Part shown: piece by piece, positions 1-10,029 of the stretch
Numbering within the stretch: the first letter of the stretch is position 1
Layout: the number at the start of each line of letters is the position of its first letter
NCBI GenBank assembly: GCA_963575745.1
Contig: CAUYUJ010016145.1
Coordinates: 77,501-141,500, forward strand
Direction: 5' to 3'
Origin: Prorocentrum cordatum
Taxonomy: Eukaryota > Sar > Dinophyceae > Prorocentrales > Prorocentraceae
Length of the DNA: 64,000 bases
Translations under genes and position numbers: made by a program
The notes under the pieces: model-generated
What the model was told of the DNA's origin: nothing
Databases searched by the model: none
What the model saw: the letters and a program-made list of their open reading frames with translations, nothing else

Positions 1-152
1 TCCTCCTCTCCTCCTCCTCCTTCCTCCTCCTCCTCCTCCTCCTCTATTCTCCTCCTCCTCCTCCTCCTCCTCCTCCTCCTCCTCCTCCTCCGTCCTCCTC
101 CTCCTCCTCTCCTCCTCCTCCTCCTCCTCCTCCCTCCTCCCTCTCCTCCCTC
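1..152. repeat. (TCC)n polypyrimidine tract
   Basis: Almost uninterrupted CTC/TCC triplets on the plus strand, cut by the window edge. Open frames through it encode only poly-Ser, poly-Leu or poly-Gly/Glu and are not genes. Confidence 0.95.
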
Positions 153-449
153 AGGTTCCTCCTGGCCCTCGCTGAACCGGCGACGCGCACGCCCACGACG
201 CCAGCGGCGAGCACCGGCAAGATGAGCCGCAGCTGGCGGCGCCGGCGCCGCAGCTCGTCGCTCCAGGGCACGGGCGCTACTTCGAAGACGTCCAGCTCCA
301 AGGCCACGACCAGGCCGTGCGCCTCACAAAGCTGCGCCTTGAGCTTGGCGACGGCCGCGTCCGCAGCCGCCCGGGCGCGCCAGGCCGCGACAGAGCGCTG
401 CGCTCGGGTACGCCCACCAGCCCCCGGGTGGGACCCATCCCGCGCCACA
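153..449 (-). other. GC-rich segment, possible decayed coding fragment
   Basis: No gene is recognised. Read on the minus strand, a stretch rich in Ala, Arg and Leu (for example KLKAQLCEAHG and WSDELRRRRRQLRLIL) has a helical, coding-like texture and GC-ending codons. It has no convincing start and runs straight into the poly-Gly/Glu translation of the neighbouring GGA tract. It could be an exon fragment captured by a repeat, or chance. Confidence 0.2.
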
Positions 450-1257
450 GTGGAGATGGAGGTGGAGGAAGAGGACCAGTGGAAACCCAAGACGCAACAA
501 CGATGTTGCAGAACTCTCCCTCCACGTTCCCCCTTCATTGGTCCCTACAAAGTGCGTTCATTGCGGGAAGTGCCCCATTGAAAGACACCCGCTTGAGAAA
601 CCTCCATCGTGCCAAAACCACCGTTCCTGGGACTTCAACGCCGCGAATCCATGTGACTCTTGCGTCCGGAAGATCCTCAGTCTTACCAGAACGTTTCTCT
701 TGGAAACGCCACCACCGCGAATCAAAGTTATTGTTGAGTCGTGGCAACCCTAAGCCGTACCAAAACACGACTCTTGGGACTTCAACCGTACGAATCCTTG
801 AAACAGTTACAGACGTTTGAAGACGAGTGTGCGCGCCGCTCAGGCGAGAGACAAATCTCGAAAAGGAACCACACTGGATGCGTGAAGCTCTTGCAAATTT
901 CTGAGACGAATCGGTGCTGCGCTCCGATGGGAGCCACATGCGGAAGAGGAGCCAGCATCCATCCGTGAAGCCCTTTGCACTGTCTGAGACGAGTGCGGGC
1001 GGCGCTGAGGCGAAAGACGCGTGTTCAAGTCGACCCGCCCTCTATCCGGGAAGCTCTTGCAGACTTGGAAGACGAGTGTGCGCAACGCTAGAGCGAGAGC
1101 CACACGTTGAAAGCGGTCAGCCGTTCATCCGTGAAGCTCCTGCGAAGTCTGAGGCTGCAGGATCATGTATGCTGAGGAAGCCTCAAGCGAAACGCCCGGC
1201 CCAGCCTACGGACAACTCTCGGGATGCGAGAGCGAGGATTTTTTTGTCAGGAACAGG
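450..1257 (+). repeat. DR-1 composite repeat, copy A
   Basis: First of five copies of a modular dispersed repeat. The order is: GGA-rich lead; module M1 (about 540-830, containing TGGGACTTCAA and CGAATCC.TTGA-type blocks); an array of about 85-bp units (about 820-1150) carrying GTGCGC.GCGCT, GGCGAGAG.CACA and CTCTTGCA.A blocks; then tail module M3 (1150-1257) with CTCAAGCGAAACGCCCGGCC. The same order recurs at 7504, 10030 and 41690 on the plus strand and at 6355-7162 on the minus strand. No long conserved open frame is seen, so the unit looks non-coding. Confidence 0.75.
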
Positions 1258-1322
1258 TATGGAGGAGGAGGAGGAGGAGGAGGAGGAGGAGGAGGAGGAG
1301 GAGGAGGAGGAGGAGGAGGAGG
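1258..1322. repeat. (GGA)n tract of DR-1 copy A
   Basis: Near-perfect GGA triplets immediately after module M3. The same junction of M3 with GGA occurs at 42343 and, more loosely, at 8358, so the microsatellite appears to be part of the DR-1 element. Confidence 0.9.
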
Positions 1323-1724
1323 TTGTCGTCGAACGCGGGCGTGGGGCATTACGTGTGCTCCATAATTCCAGGCGGGGGGGGGGCAGGCGGGCATGAGGGA
1401 GGAGGGGGAGGAGGGGTGGGAAAGAGGGGGAGGGAGGAAGAGAGGACAGAGGGAGGACGACGGAACAGGAGCGACGAGGGGCTAGGGCTGGAGGAGGGGG
1501 GAGGGCAAGCTAGGTGCGCTCGCGTCATATCTGACATCCTACCCCTCTCTCCCATCCCTTACCATGGCGCGGATCCCCTCTCTACTCGCTCAGTCGGATG
1601 TCGAGCAGGGCAATGATCCCGAAAGGGTACGCGATGCATTGTAGAGCACGGCATGGCATGGCGTAGAAGAGCACCGCAAAGCGTAGTATCAACCTAGCAT
1701 TGCATTGCATGCCGTGGCATGGCA
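1323..1724 (+). other. Non-genic DNA with DR-1 module M5 and pentamer repeats
   Basis: Purine-rich DNA is followed at 1505-1565 by module M5 (GTGCG.TCGCGTCATATC ... CATCCCTTACC), which also occurs at 8530-8592 and 9265-9325. At 1620-1720 short GCATG/GCATT pentamer repeats appear. No gene is seen. Confidence 0.6.
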
Positions 1725-1910
1725 CGGGAAATGACGCCAGCGCTGCAGCGGGAGCACGAGTCGAAACGAGCGGAAGCGCGGAATGAGGCCAGCGCTGAGC
1801 GGGAGCCAACGGCGCAGCCAGCGTTGCAGCGGGAGCACGATTCGGAACGAGCGGGGCCCGAAAATGACGGGCGCCTCCGGCGAGAGCAGCATTTTGAAAA
1901 AAAGTGCAGG
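1725..1910 (+). repeat. DR-1 module M6 array
   Basis: Units containing GCTGCAGCGGGAGCACGA and CGGAACGAGCGG are repeated two or three times. Related single units lie at 8996-9120, 9595-9705 and 24095-24210. Confidence 0.7.
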
Positions 1911-2210
1911 CGAAAACCCAACTCCGGGGAAACCTGTGAGCAAAAAAACAGGACGCGGGGGGGGGGGGGGGGGGGCTCGGCCGCTTTCAAACCGTCCTCA
2001 GGGGAAGAGGGAGAGTAGGATTCATATGGAGTAACTGTGGAGGGTCGAGGGCAACGATGCCAACGACGACGACGAGCCCAGTGCACCGCCCAACGAGGAC
2101 GCGCCGCCGGAGGAAGGGCCCCCCGCGCAGCCGGCTGCCGCGCCCGAGGCCAGCGGGGCCCGTGGTCGGTTGGCCACGGCGAGGCCCAGACCTCCTGGCG
2201 TCCTCCATCC
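1911..2210. other. Non-genic stretch with a G run
   Basis: Contains a run of 19 G at 1957-1975. After it, one plus-strand frame reads as an acidic, Pro/Ala-rich segment (NDDDEPSAPPNEDAPPEEG) that has no start and runs into the next TCC tract. No gene can be supported. Confidence 0.4.
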
Positions 2211-2405
2211 TCCCTCCATCCTCCTCCTTCCACCTCTTCCTCCTCCTCCTTCTCCTCATCCTTCCTCCCTCATTCCCTCCTCCTCCTCCTCCTCCCCCTC
2301 CTCCTCCTCCTCTCGTCCTCCCCTCTCCTCCCCCCCTCCTCTCCTCCTCCTCCTCCCTCCTCCTCCTCCTCCTCCTCCTCCTTCCTCATCCTCCTCCTCC
2401 TCCCC
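2211..2405. repeat. (TCC)n polypyrimidine tract
   Basis: TCC/CTC triplets with short CCCC interruptions. It is the reverse-strand GGA tract of the partial DR-1 copy that follows. Confidence 0.95.
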
Positions 2406-2600
2406 CCACCGCATGTGGATGGCAGGCAACTCCGAGGCAACTTCTCCTCCTCCTCCTCCTGCTCCATTCCTTTTCCGTACCAATAATTCCTCCCTATCAC
2501 GCTCCGAGGACGGTCGAAAGGGCGGGCCGGGCGTTTCGCCTGAGATTTCCTCACCATTTGTGACCCTGAATCCTAAATAACATTGTTCACTGCGTGGAGC
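2406..2600 (-). repeat. Partial DR-1 copy (M3 module, inverted)
   Basis: On the minus strand this reads GAGGAAATCTCAGGCGAAAC followed by CGGCCCGCCC, then a TCC/GGA tract. This is module M3 plus microsatellite, as in the complete copies. M1 and the 85-bp array are absent. Confidence 0.65.
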
Positions 2601-2900
2601 TCCCCATATGTGCATTGGACCTTTCCGCTGTGAGTGTCAGGCGCAAGCGACTTCGAATATAGACGGATTTTGATATTGATAGATCGGGAGTGAGTTTCAG
2701 TAGTACGAGTGAGTCTGTGCGCATGAGCCTGGGGCTCCTGAAACCTCTTGGGGCTTCCTGGTGCCTCCTGGAGCCGCTTGGGGCCTCCTGGGGCCTCTTA
2801 GGACTTCCTGTGACCTCCTCAGGTCTCCTGGGGCCTCGTGTTGCCTTTTGGGGCCTCCTGGGACATCCTGGGGAGGGTTCGTGTCCCAGGAGAAGCCCTA

Positions 2901-2932
<32 letters not shown>

Positions 2933-3244
2933 AATATGTATGTATATATAGGAACCGACGTACACACAAAACACTGCGGATCGGAACCACAGGAGAAGGG
3001 CAAGATGTAGGAACACACGTAAATCACCAAGGATTCGTGCCCAAGGGGAGGCCCAATCTATAGGAACAGTTTTAAAACACGTAGGATCGGATACACACAA
3101 GAAGGACAATCTATGGAAACATGCGTAAACACACAAAGGGTTCGTGCTCCAGCACAATCTATAGGAGCATACTTACCTATACGACCACCCTTCGGGTGAT
3201 AAGGAGGTTGTGGGGGGGGGGGGGGAAGGAGGGAACCAACATCT

Positions 3245-3790
3245 GACTCAATCGATCTCACTAACGATCTCACTCAACGGGACACCACCAGACACCACGG
3301 GACACTTGTCGATCTCACTATCGATCTCATTCAACAGGACACCACGGGACACCACGGGACACCGCAGGACACCTCTCGATCTCAATGTCGGTCTCACTGT
3401 TGATCTCACTATCGATCTCACTCAGCGGGACACCATTATCATAGGACACCACGGGACACCTCGGGACACCACATCGATCTCACTATCGATCTCACTCAAC
3501 GGGACACCACGGGGCACCACGGATCACCTGTCGATCTCACTATCGATCTCATTCAGCGGGACACCACGGGACACCTCGGGGCACCACATCGATCTCAGTT
3601 TCGATCTCACGATCGATCTCACTCAACGGGACACCATGGGACACCTGTCGATCTCAGTATCGATCTCACTATCGATCTCACTCAGCGGGACACCACGGGA
3701 CACCTCGGGACACCACATCGATCTCAGTATCGATCTCAATATCGGTCTCATTGTCGATCTCATTCAACGGGAAGCTACGGGACACCACGG
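3245..3790 (+). repeat. GATCTCACTATC / GGGACACCAC minisatellite
   Basis: A unit of about 55-60 bp joins a CGATCTCACTATCGATCTCA block to GGGACACCACGGGACACC blocks and is repeated about eight times with point changes. It lies inside DR-2 copy 1 and is absent from copy 2. Confidence 0.9.
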
Positions 3791-3794
3791 GACA

Positions 3795-3990
3795 CCACGG
3801 GACACCAGCGGGACACCGCGCGGCACCAGCCGCCGGAGGAGAAACATTTTGTCCGGCCGCGGCCCAGCCGTAGGAGGATTTTTTCGGGACGCCCGCGGGA
3901 CAGGCGGGACACCGCGCGGCACTGGCCGCCGGAGAGGTTACATTTGGACCGGCCGCGGCCCAGCCACAGGAGGATTTCCTCTCGCCCGCC
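3795..3990 (+). repeat. Tandem duplication of about 90 bp
   Basis: Two adjacent units share GGGACACCGCGCGGCAC, GCCGCCGGAG, CCGGCCGCGGCCCAGCC and AGGAGGATTT. The first unit starts near 3812 and the second near 3904. Confidence 0.8.
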
Positions 3991-4452
3991 CACGCAGCTT
4001 CGCCTCGCATGCACGCACGGCACGCACGATACGAGCCCGAAACCGAAATCGATTTCTCGGTAGGGGGGGTCTCCGCTTCACGTCGGACTCACCCCCCAAA
4101 TCTCCGACAACACATGGCATTGGAGCCACTCCTATGACCTTCTGAGGCCTCCTGCTCCTGGGGCCTCTGGGGGGCCTCCTGGTGCCTTCTGGAGTCTTCG
4201 TGCCTCCTGGGGCCTCCTGTGGCCTCCTGGGACCTCCTGGGGCTTCCTGTGACCTCCTGGAGCATCCCGGAGCCTCCTAAGGCCTTCTGGAGCTTCCTGG
4301 GACATCCTGGAGCCTCTTGAGGCATCCTGTGGCCTCTTGAGTCTTCGTGTGGCCTCATGGGACCTCCCGTTGCCTCCTGGGGCCTCCTGGGGCCTGCTGG
4401 AGCCTCCTGTGGCATCCTGGAAAGGATCTGTGCCCACGAGTCTGGCCACCAA

Positions 4453-4870
4453 AACAGGCAAACCGATCGAGACATCCTCAAAATCTTGCCCCACTTGATA
4501 TGGGAAAAATTAACGCCTCGCTCGAGACGTCCTCCAAATCTGCTCCGAAAGCGGAGGATGCTGAGCTAGTAAACAGGCAAACCGCTCGAGACATCCCCGC
4601 CATTTGGGCGCGAACGGAGGCCGTGAGATACCCTGGCGACCCCCCCTCAGAACAGGCAAACCGATCGAGACATCCTCAATATGTGGCCCCACTTGGAAGC
4701 GAAAATGAACGCCTCGCTCGAGACATCCTCCAAATCTGCTCCGAAAGCGGAGGATGTTGAGCTGGTAAAACAGGCAAACCGCTCGAGACATCCCCGCCAT
4801 GTTGGCGCGAACGGAGGCCGTGAGATACCCCTGGCGGCCCCCCCGTAGGAGTGCGAAAACCAGCAAACAG
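4453..4870 (+). repeat. Two 210-bp tandem units with CTCGAGACATCC motif
   Basis: Each unit contains ACAGGCAAACCGATCGAGAC, CTCGCTCGAGAC.TCCTCC, AAATCTGCTCCGAAAGCGGA and GGAGGCCGTGAGATACCC. A third unit is at 5847-6070 in DR-2 copy 2. Confidence 0.85.
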
Positions 4871-4879
4871 CTTGAGACC

Positions 4880-5005
4880 AGCATATCAGAATGTAACATA
4901 ACATACCGTACCAGACCATACCAGAACATAACATACCATTACATGCCATAACATAACATACATCATAGCAGAACATCGCATGCCATGACATATAATCACT
5001 TAACA
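4880..5005 (+). repeat. ACATA-type pentamer repeats
   Basis: Degenerate CATAA/CATAC pentamers such as ACATAACATACC. A similar tract ends DR-2 copy 2. Confidence 0.8.
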
Positions 5006-5017
5006 TGAGGAGGTATG

Positions 5018-6075
5018 GACCCGTCCGCCGTGAGTGTCTAGGTTCAAGAATTTTCGAATAAAAACGGGCTTGAGTTGCGACGGTCTGGTCATGAATCTCA
5101 CTGCGAATGAATTGGAGTGTAAATGAGTCTCAGTAGTAAGAGCGCGTCTCTGCGCATGAGCTTGGGGTCTCCTGGGGCCTCCTGCAATCTCCTAGGGCTT
5201 CCTGGGATCTCCTGGAGCCTCTTGGGGCCTCCTGTGGCCTCTTGGGGCTTCCTGTGGCCTCATGATGCCTCCTGGAGCCTCGCGTGGCCTCCTGGGACCT
5301 CCTAGGGGAGATTCGTGCCCCAGGAGAGGCCCAATCTATAGGAACAGACGTACATAAAACATTGCGGATTGGAGCCACTGGAGAAGGGCAATATATAGGA
5401 ACACACGTAAAACACCAAAGCCTCGTGCCCCAGGGGAGGCCCAATCTATAGGAACACACGCACAACATTTAGGATCTGGCACGCAGGAAAACGACAAAAT
5501 ATAGAAACATACGTATAACATAATGGATTCGTGCTCCAGGTGAGGCCCAAAGTATAGGAGCATACGTAAAACACATGGGATTGGAGCCACTCCTGTTGCC
5601 TTCCGGGGCCTCCTGGTGCCTCCTAGCGCTTCCTGTGGCCTCCTGGGGCCTCCTGTGGCCTCCTGGGGCCTCCTCGAGCTTCTTGGGGCCTCCTGGAGCT
5701 TCTTGGGACATCCTGTGGTCCCTTGAGTCTTCTTCTGGCCTCCTGGTGCCTCTTGGGACCTCCTGTAGCCTCCTGGGGCCTCCTGGAGCCTGCTGGAGCC
5801 TCTTGTGACGTCCTGAGGAGAATATGTGCCCACGAGTCTGGCCACCAAAACAGGCAAACCGATCTAGACATCCTCAAAATCTGGAACCCCTTGGTGGCGA
5901 AAATGAGCGGCTCGCTCGAGACATCCTCCAAAGCGGCTCCGAAAGCGGAAGATGTTGAGCTGTTAAACAGGCAAACCGTTCGAGGCATCCCCGCCATGTT
6001 GGCGCGAAGGGAGACCGTGAGATACCCCTGGCGGCTCACCCTTAGGAGTGTTGAAACCAGCAAAGCGCTTGAAAC
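5018..6075 (+). repeat. DR-2 long repeat, copy 2
   Basis: Second copy of DR-2, without the 900-bp insert of copy 1. It has the leader (5018-5165), CCTCCTGGGG minisatellite (5165-5310), CACACGTAAAACAC units (5311-5575), second minisatellite (5590-5815) and the CACGAGTCTGGCCACCAAAA junction at about 5830. No gene is seen. Confidence 0.75.
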
Positions 6076-6084
6076 ATTCTCAGA

Positions 6085-6107
6085 ATTTGCTCCGCCATCC
6101 TCATCAT

Positions 6108-6138
<31 letters not shown>

Positions 6139-6230
6139 ATCATCGTCACCATCATCATCACAGCATAACATAACAGAACATAAGTTAACATAACGTCACA
6201 TAACATACCATAGCATACCATCATGGGGGA
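6085..6230 (+). repeat. (CAT)n followed by ACATA pentamers
   Basis: ATCATC triplets (about 6095-6160) are followed by CATAACATACC-type pentamers, the same ending as in the first DR-2 copy. Confidence 0.85.
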
Positions 6231-6354
6231 TGAGGAGAAGGGAGGAGGAGGTGAAAGGAAGGTCCGCGCGTTCACAGTAATAAAATTAACCCCATCCTTT
6301 GGACATGTGGGATAACAAGAACCCTATCGTTTAGATACGGGGAAACATGGCAAC

Positions 6355-7290
6355 AGTTTTGCAAATGGACGGCGGGTGGTTTTCAAAATGTGGCTCTCGC
6401 TTTAGCGCCGCGCACATTCGTTTTAAAAGCTTGCTAGAGCTTCACGGATTGACGGTGGTTCGTTTTCAAAATGTGATTCTCGACTTAGCGCCGCGCACAT
6501 TCGTCGTCAAAGTTTGCAGGAGCTTCAAGGATTGAGGGTCGGTTCGTTTTTTATGTGACTCTCGCCTTAGAGCGCGCACGTTCGTCGTCAAAGTTTGCAA
6601 GAGCGTTTCGGATTGAGGGCGGCTCCCTTTCCAATGTGTGGTTCTCGCCTTAGCGCCGCGCACACTCGTCGTAAAAGTGTGCAGGAACTTCCAGGATTGA
6701 GGGCGCTTCTTTTCTTCAAAATGTGTCTTTCGCCTTAGCGCCTTGCACATTCGTCTTCAAAGTTCGCCCATGTTCAAAATGTGGCCCTCGCGTTAGAGCC
6801 GTGCACATTCGCCCCAAATGTTTGCCAGAGTCTCGCGAATGCTCATGGCTACTGTATGAGAATGGTGTACCTGGACCGGCTCATGATTGTCAGGGCGCAA
6901 CAGTCACGCTGGTTCGCTGTGTTGAAGTCCCAAAAGTGGCACCCTGGCACAATTCAAGACCGCGACGACTTCACAATCAGGTTAAATCGTAGCGTTGAAG
7001 TCCTGAGAATGATGCTGGGGCGCGTTTCGGCATGTTCTACACGGCTGTTCCCCAACGAGGCAATTCATTCAGTGGATTTGAATTTTTGCAGGGGCCTATG
7101 AAGAGGGAGTTGGGAGTGAGGGTGTATACCAACATCGCTGATGAGTCTTAGGTTTACACTGGTCCTCCTCCTCCTCCTCCACCACCTCCTCCAGTTCCCT
7201 CTCCACCTTCTCCTCCTCCTCCTCCTCCTCCTCCTCCTTTTCGTCCTCCTCCTCCTTTTCGTCCTCCCCCTGTCCTCCTCGTCCCTCCCC
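6355..7290 (-). repeat. DR-1 composite repeat, copy B (inverted)
   Basis: Read on the minus strand the order is GGA tract (7163-7290), module M1 (about 7160-6880), then the 85-bp array (6840-6355). Array units on the plus strand carry TTAGCGCCGCGCACATTCGT and TCAAAATGTG. The copy is inverted relative to copy C, which starts only about 215 bp away. Confidence 0.75.
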
Positions 7291-7503
7291 TTTGTTCCTT
7301 AGACTCGCTCCGAGGGCGCAGGTGCTCGAGGCCCTCGGCCTCGTCGGGGATGCTATGCTTTGTGTTCGGGCCACCGGCGAGGCCGCGAGGCGCCCCCCGA
7401 GGATGCGGAGGAAGGGGGCCCCTCCGCCTCCGAGGGGGGTGCATGCCGTCTCGCTTCTCCCACTGACTTTGGGTCCTTCCACGGCAACCTTTCTGATCCT
7501 CTG
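7291..7503. other. GC-rich spacer between inverted DR-1 copies
   Basis: No gene or repeat recognised. It forms the spacer of a large imperfect inverted repeat made by DR-1 copies B and C. Confidence 0.5.
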
Positions 7504-8592
7504 GACGTGAAGGGTAGGGAAGGGGGGAGGAGGAGGATGAGGAGGAGGGAGAAGAGGACAGGTGCAGAGGGAGGAAGCGGAAGGGGAGGAGAAGGAGGAT
7601 CAGCGCAAACCAAAAAAAGATCTAACGACTCTTCATCCAAGCTCCTGCTTGGTTGGCCCGTACAAGACTTGCAATCATTGCAGGAAGTGGCAAATCAAAA
7701 GACAGCCGCGTGAGAATCTTCAAACGTACCAAGAACACCATACCTGGGACTTCAAAGCCGTGGACCAACGTGGTTGTTGCGTCCTGGCAGTTCTGAAGCA
7801 AAGCATCCGAATCCTTGAAGAGAACGCAGATGTTGAAGACGACTGCGCGTGCCGCTGAGGCGAGAGGCATAGTTTGAAACGGAACCGCCCTCCACCCTTG
7901 GAAGTGAGATAAACGTTTAAGACGAATTCGCGCAGTGATCAGGCGGGAGCCGCATGTTCACAAGGGGCCGCCTTCCATCCGTGAAACTATTGCTGACGTT
8001 AAAACTAATGTGCGCGGCGCTGGGGCGAACGCCACATGATGAAAGGGAACCGCCCTCCACAGGCGAAACTCTTGCAAACTGTATGACGAATGTGCGCGGC
8101 GCCGAGACAAAGTCCACATGTTCGAAGACTACCCGCCGTCACCCGTGAAAGTGCTGCAAATGTTTAAGACGAACGCGGGCGGCGTCAAGGCGAGCATGTT
8201 TAACAACCCTTGCCCCCCATTCTAGCGAAATGGTTGCACGTTTCAAGCTTCAGGACCATAAAGAGCGAGGAGTTCTCGGGCGAAACGGCCGCCCCGCCCC
8301 GCCCAACCGACATGCCCCGAGGTGTGACAGGGAGGAATTAAGTATGAAAAGAAAAGATGGAGGAAGAGGAGGAGGAGGAGGAGGAGGGCATTGCGGGGGA
8401 GTAGGGGGAAGAGGGGGGACTACGAAAAGGGAGGACGGGGGGGAGAAGAGGAGGGGGGAGATGGGACGACTGATGTAAAGAAAGGAGCGAGGAGGAGCCG
8501 AAAGAGGAGGAGAGAGAAGAGAGGAGAGGGGCAAGCCAGGTGCGTTCGCGTCATATCTTGCGTCCTACAGTCCCCTTCCAATCCCTTACCAT
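7504..8592 (+). repeat. DR-1 composite repeat, copy C (most complete)
   Basis: Contains all modules in order: GGA lead (7504-7600), M1 (7620-7850, with CATTGCAGGAAGTGGCA and CCTGGGACTTCAAAGCCGTG), 85-bp array (7850-8240), M3 (8240-8357), GGA tract (8358-8480) and M5 (8530-8592). It serves as the reference copy. No conserved open frame is seen across copies. Confidence 0.8.
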
Positions 8593-9594
8593 TACGTCAA
8601 GGTTTCTCTACCCGCAGACACGCGTCATAGCGGACGTGGAACTCCCAGAAAGATCTCATCGTGCTCTGCGTAGTCGGAGAATGGGAGCTGCGTACACAAG
8701 AGGAGGGGGGGTAGGAGGAGGAGGAGGAGGAAATAACGGATGAGCAGGAGAAAAAAGAGGACGCGGGACGCAACATGGAACGTGCAAGCAACTAGTCGCA
8801 AACACGGCGGGGCAAGAAACGTGGGTGCACCCAGAGCATGGAGATGCAATACTCCTACCAAAATAGTGTCGAGAAGCACGAGGACAAGGACGAACAGCAG
8901 CAGCAGCAGCAGCAGCAGCTGGAGCGGGAGGTGCAGGAGGACCAGGCGAAGGCGGAGGAGGGGAAATGAGGGGGGCGATAACGATGAAAAGTGACCCGGG
9001 TCCTGAGAAGTGGCCCGCGTTGGGGCGAGAGGGCAATTCTGATCGACGGAAGCAAAAGCGCCGATCCGAAAATGAGGCCCACGCTGCAGCGGGAGCACCA
9101 TGTTGAAACTCTGAAGACTCACGTTTTGCACAAAACCGTGAGGCAAATCAATGTTTGGAATCCTGCGCGGCAGAAGCAATACGTAGATAGGGCTAGACAT
9201 ATTCCGGACAGAGTCAGTGGAGGGAGGAGAATGGTATTCACAACGTGTAGACATGGAGAGACATGCAAGGGACGTCCGCGCCACATCTGACATCCTACCC
9301 TCCGCTTCCATCCCTTCACATTGCCTTAAATTTGCTCCTGTCCGCCAACCTGGGTGCCCTACAGGACCTTGATCCCTAAGTGGCAGCTGCAAGGCCATCG
9401 GCTGCTGCGCAAGGAAGGGGGCTTTGCACACATCAGATCAGGAGGACTCGCATGGACAGGAGAAGGGTGAGCAGCAGCAGCAGCAACAGCAGGAGCAGCA
9501 GGAGTGGGAGGAGCAGGAGGACCAGGAGGACAGGGGGAAGGCGGAAGGAGGGGAAAGAAAAGGGACAACAATTACGAGGAATGAATTGGATTCA
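8593..9594 (+). repeat. DR-1 M5/M6 units and CAG tract
   Basis: A CAG run lies at 8893-8919, an M6 unit (GGCCCGCGTTGGGGCGAGAG, then GCTGCAGCGGGAGCACCA) at 8996-9100, and an M5 unit at 9265-9325. A second CAG/GAG-rich stretch is at 9470-9530. Long minus-strand frames here are low-complexity Pro/Leu/Ser and are not credible genes. Confidence 0.55.
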
Positions 9595-9705
9595 GAAATG
9601 TGGCCCGCTCTGTGGCGAGAGCGCCATTCTGAACAACGGGGGCCAGGCACCGATCCTGAATGTTGGCCAGCGCTGCAACTGGAGCACCATGATTGCAGGA
9701 CCAAC
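9595..9705 (+). repeat. DR-1 module M6, further unit
   Basis: GTGGCCCGCTCTGTGGCGAG followed 80 bp later by GCGCTGCAACTGGAGCACCA matches the units at 8996 and 24095. Confidence 0.65.
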
Positions 9706-10029
9706 AAAACCGTTCCGATTGCAAACATATTGCAAGCACACGCAAATAAACAGACAAGCAAACAAACAAGCTCACGACTAAACAGGCAAACAGAGCATCG
9801 CATCATGAACCCCTGCGTGTGAAAAAAAGTACGGGGCTCAGGTGTTCGAACCATTCCTCAGAATTACGAGATGAAACTTGCTTGCTGACTAAGTCCGCCG
9901 CGGCCACCAAGAAAAAAACTTACGATGCGTTCCCCATCCTGGCAAGTTGATTGTACACGAAAGGGCGGCAGGAGCACCGCTGGACATCGTCAGGGGAAAA
10001 AGGGCAATATGCAGATTGAGTAAATGCAG
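9706..10029. other. AAAC-rich spacer
   Basis: AAACA/AAGCA microsatellite at about 9740-9795, then DNA in which I see no gene. Confidence 0.5.

Larger units (their letters stand above)
2620..4880 (+). repeat. DR-2 long repeat, copy 1
   Basis: Paired with 5018-6075. Shared order: a leader with CCGTGAGTGTC and GTCTCAGTAGTA-type blocks; a CCTCCTGGGG minisatellite (2730-2885); GGAACACACGTAAA units near CAGGAGAGGCCCAATCTATA; ATTGGAGCCACTCCT; a second CCTCCTGG minisatellite; then CACGAGTCTGGCCACCAAAA and the 210-bp units. Copy 1 carries a roughly 900-bp insert (3190-4090) of other tandem repeats that copy 2 lacks. A TA microsatellite lies at 2905-2932. No gene is seen. Confidence 0.75.
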
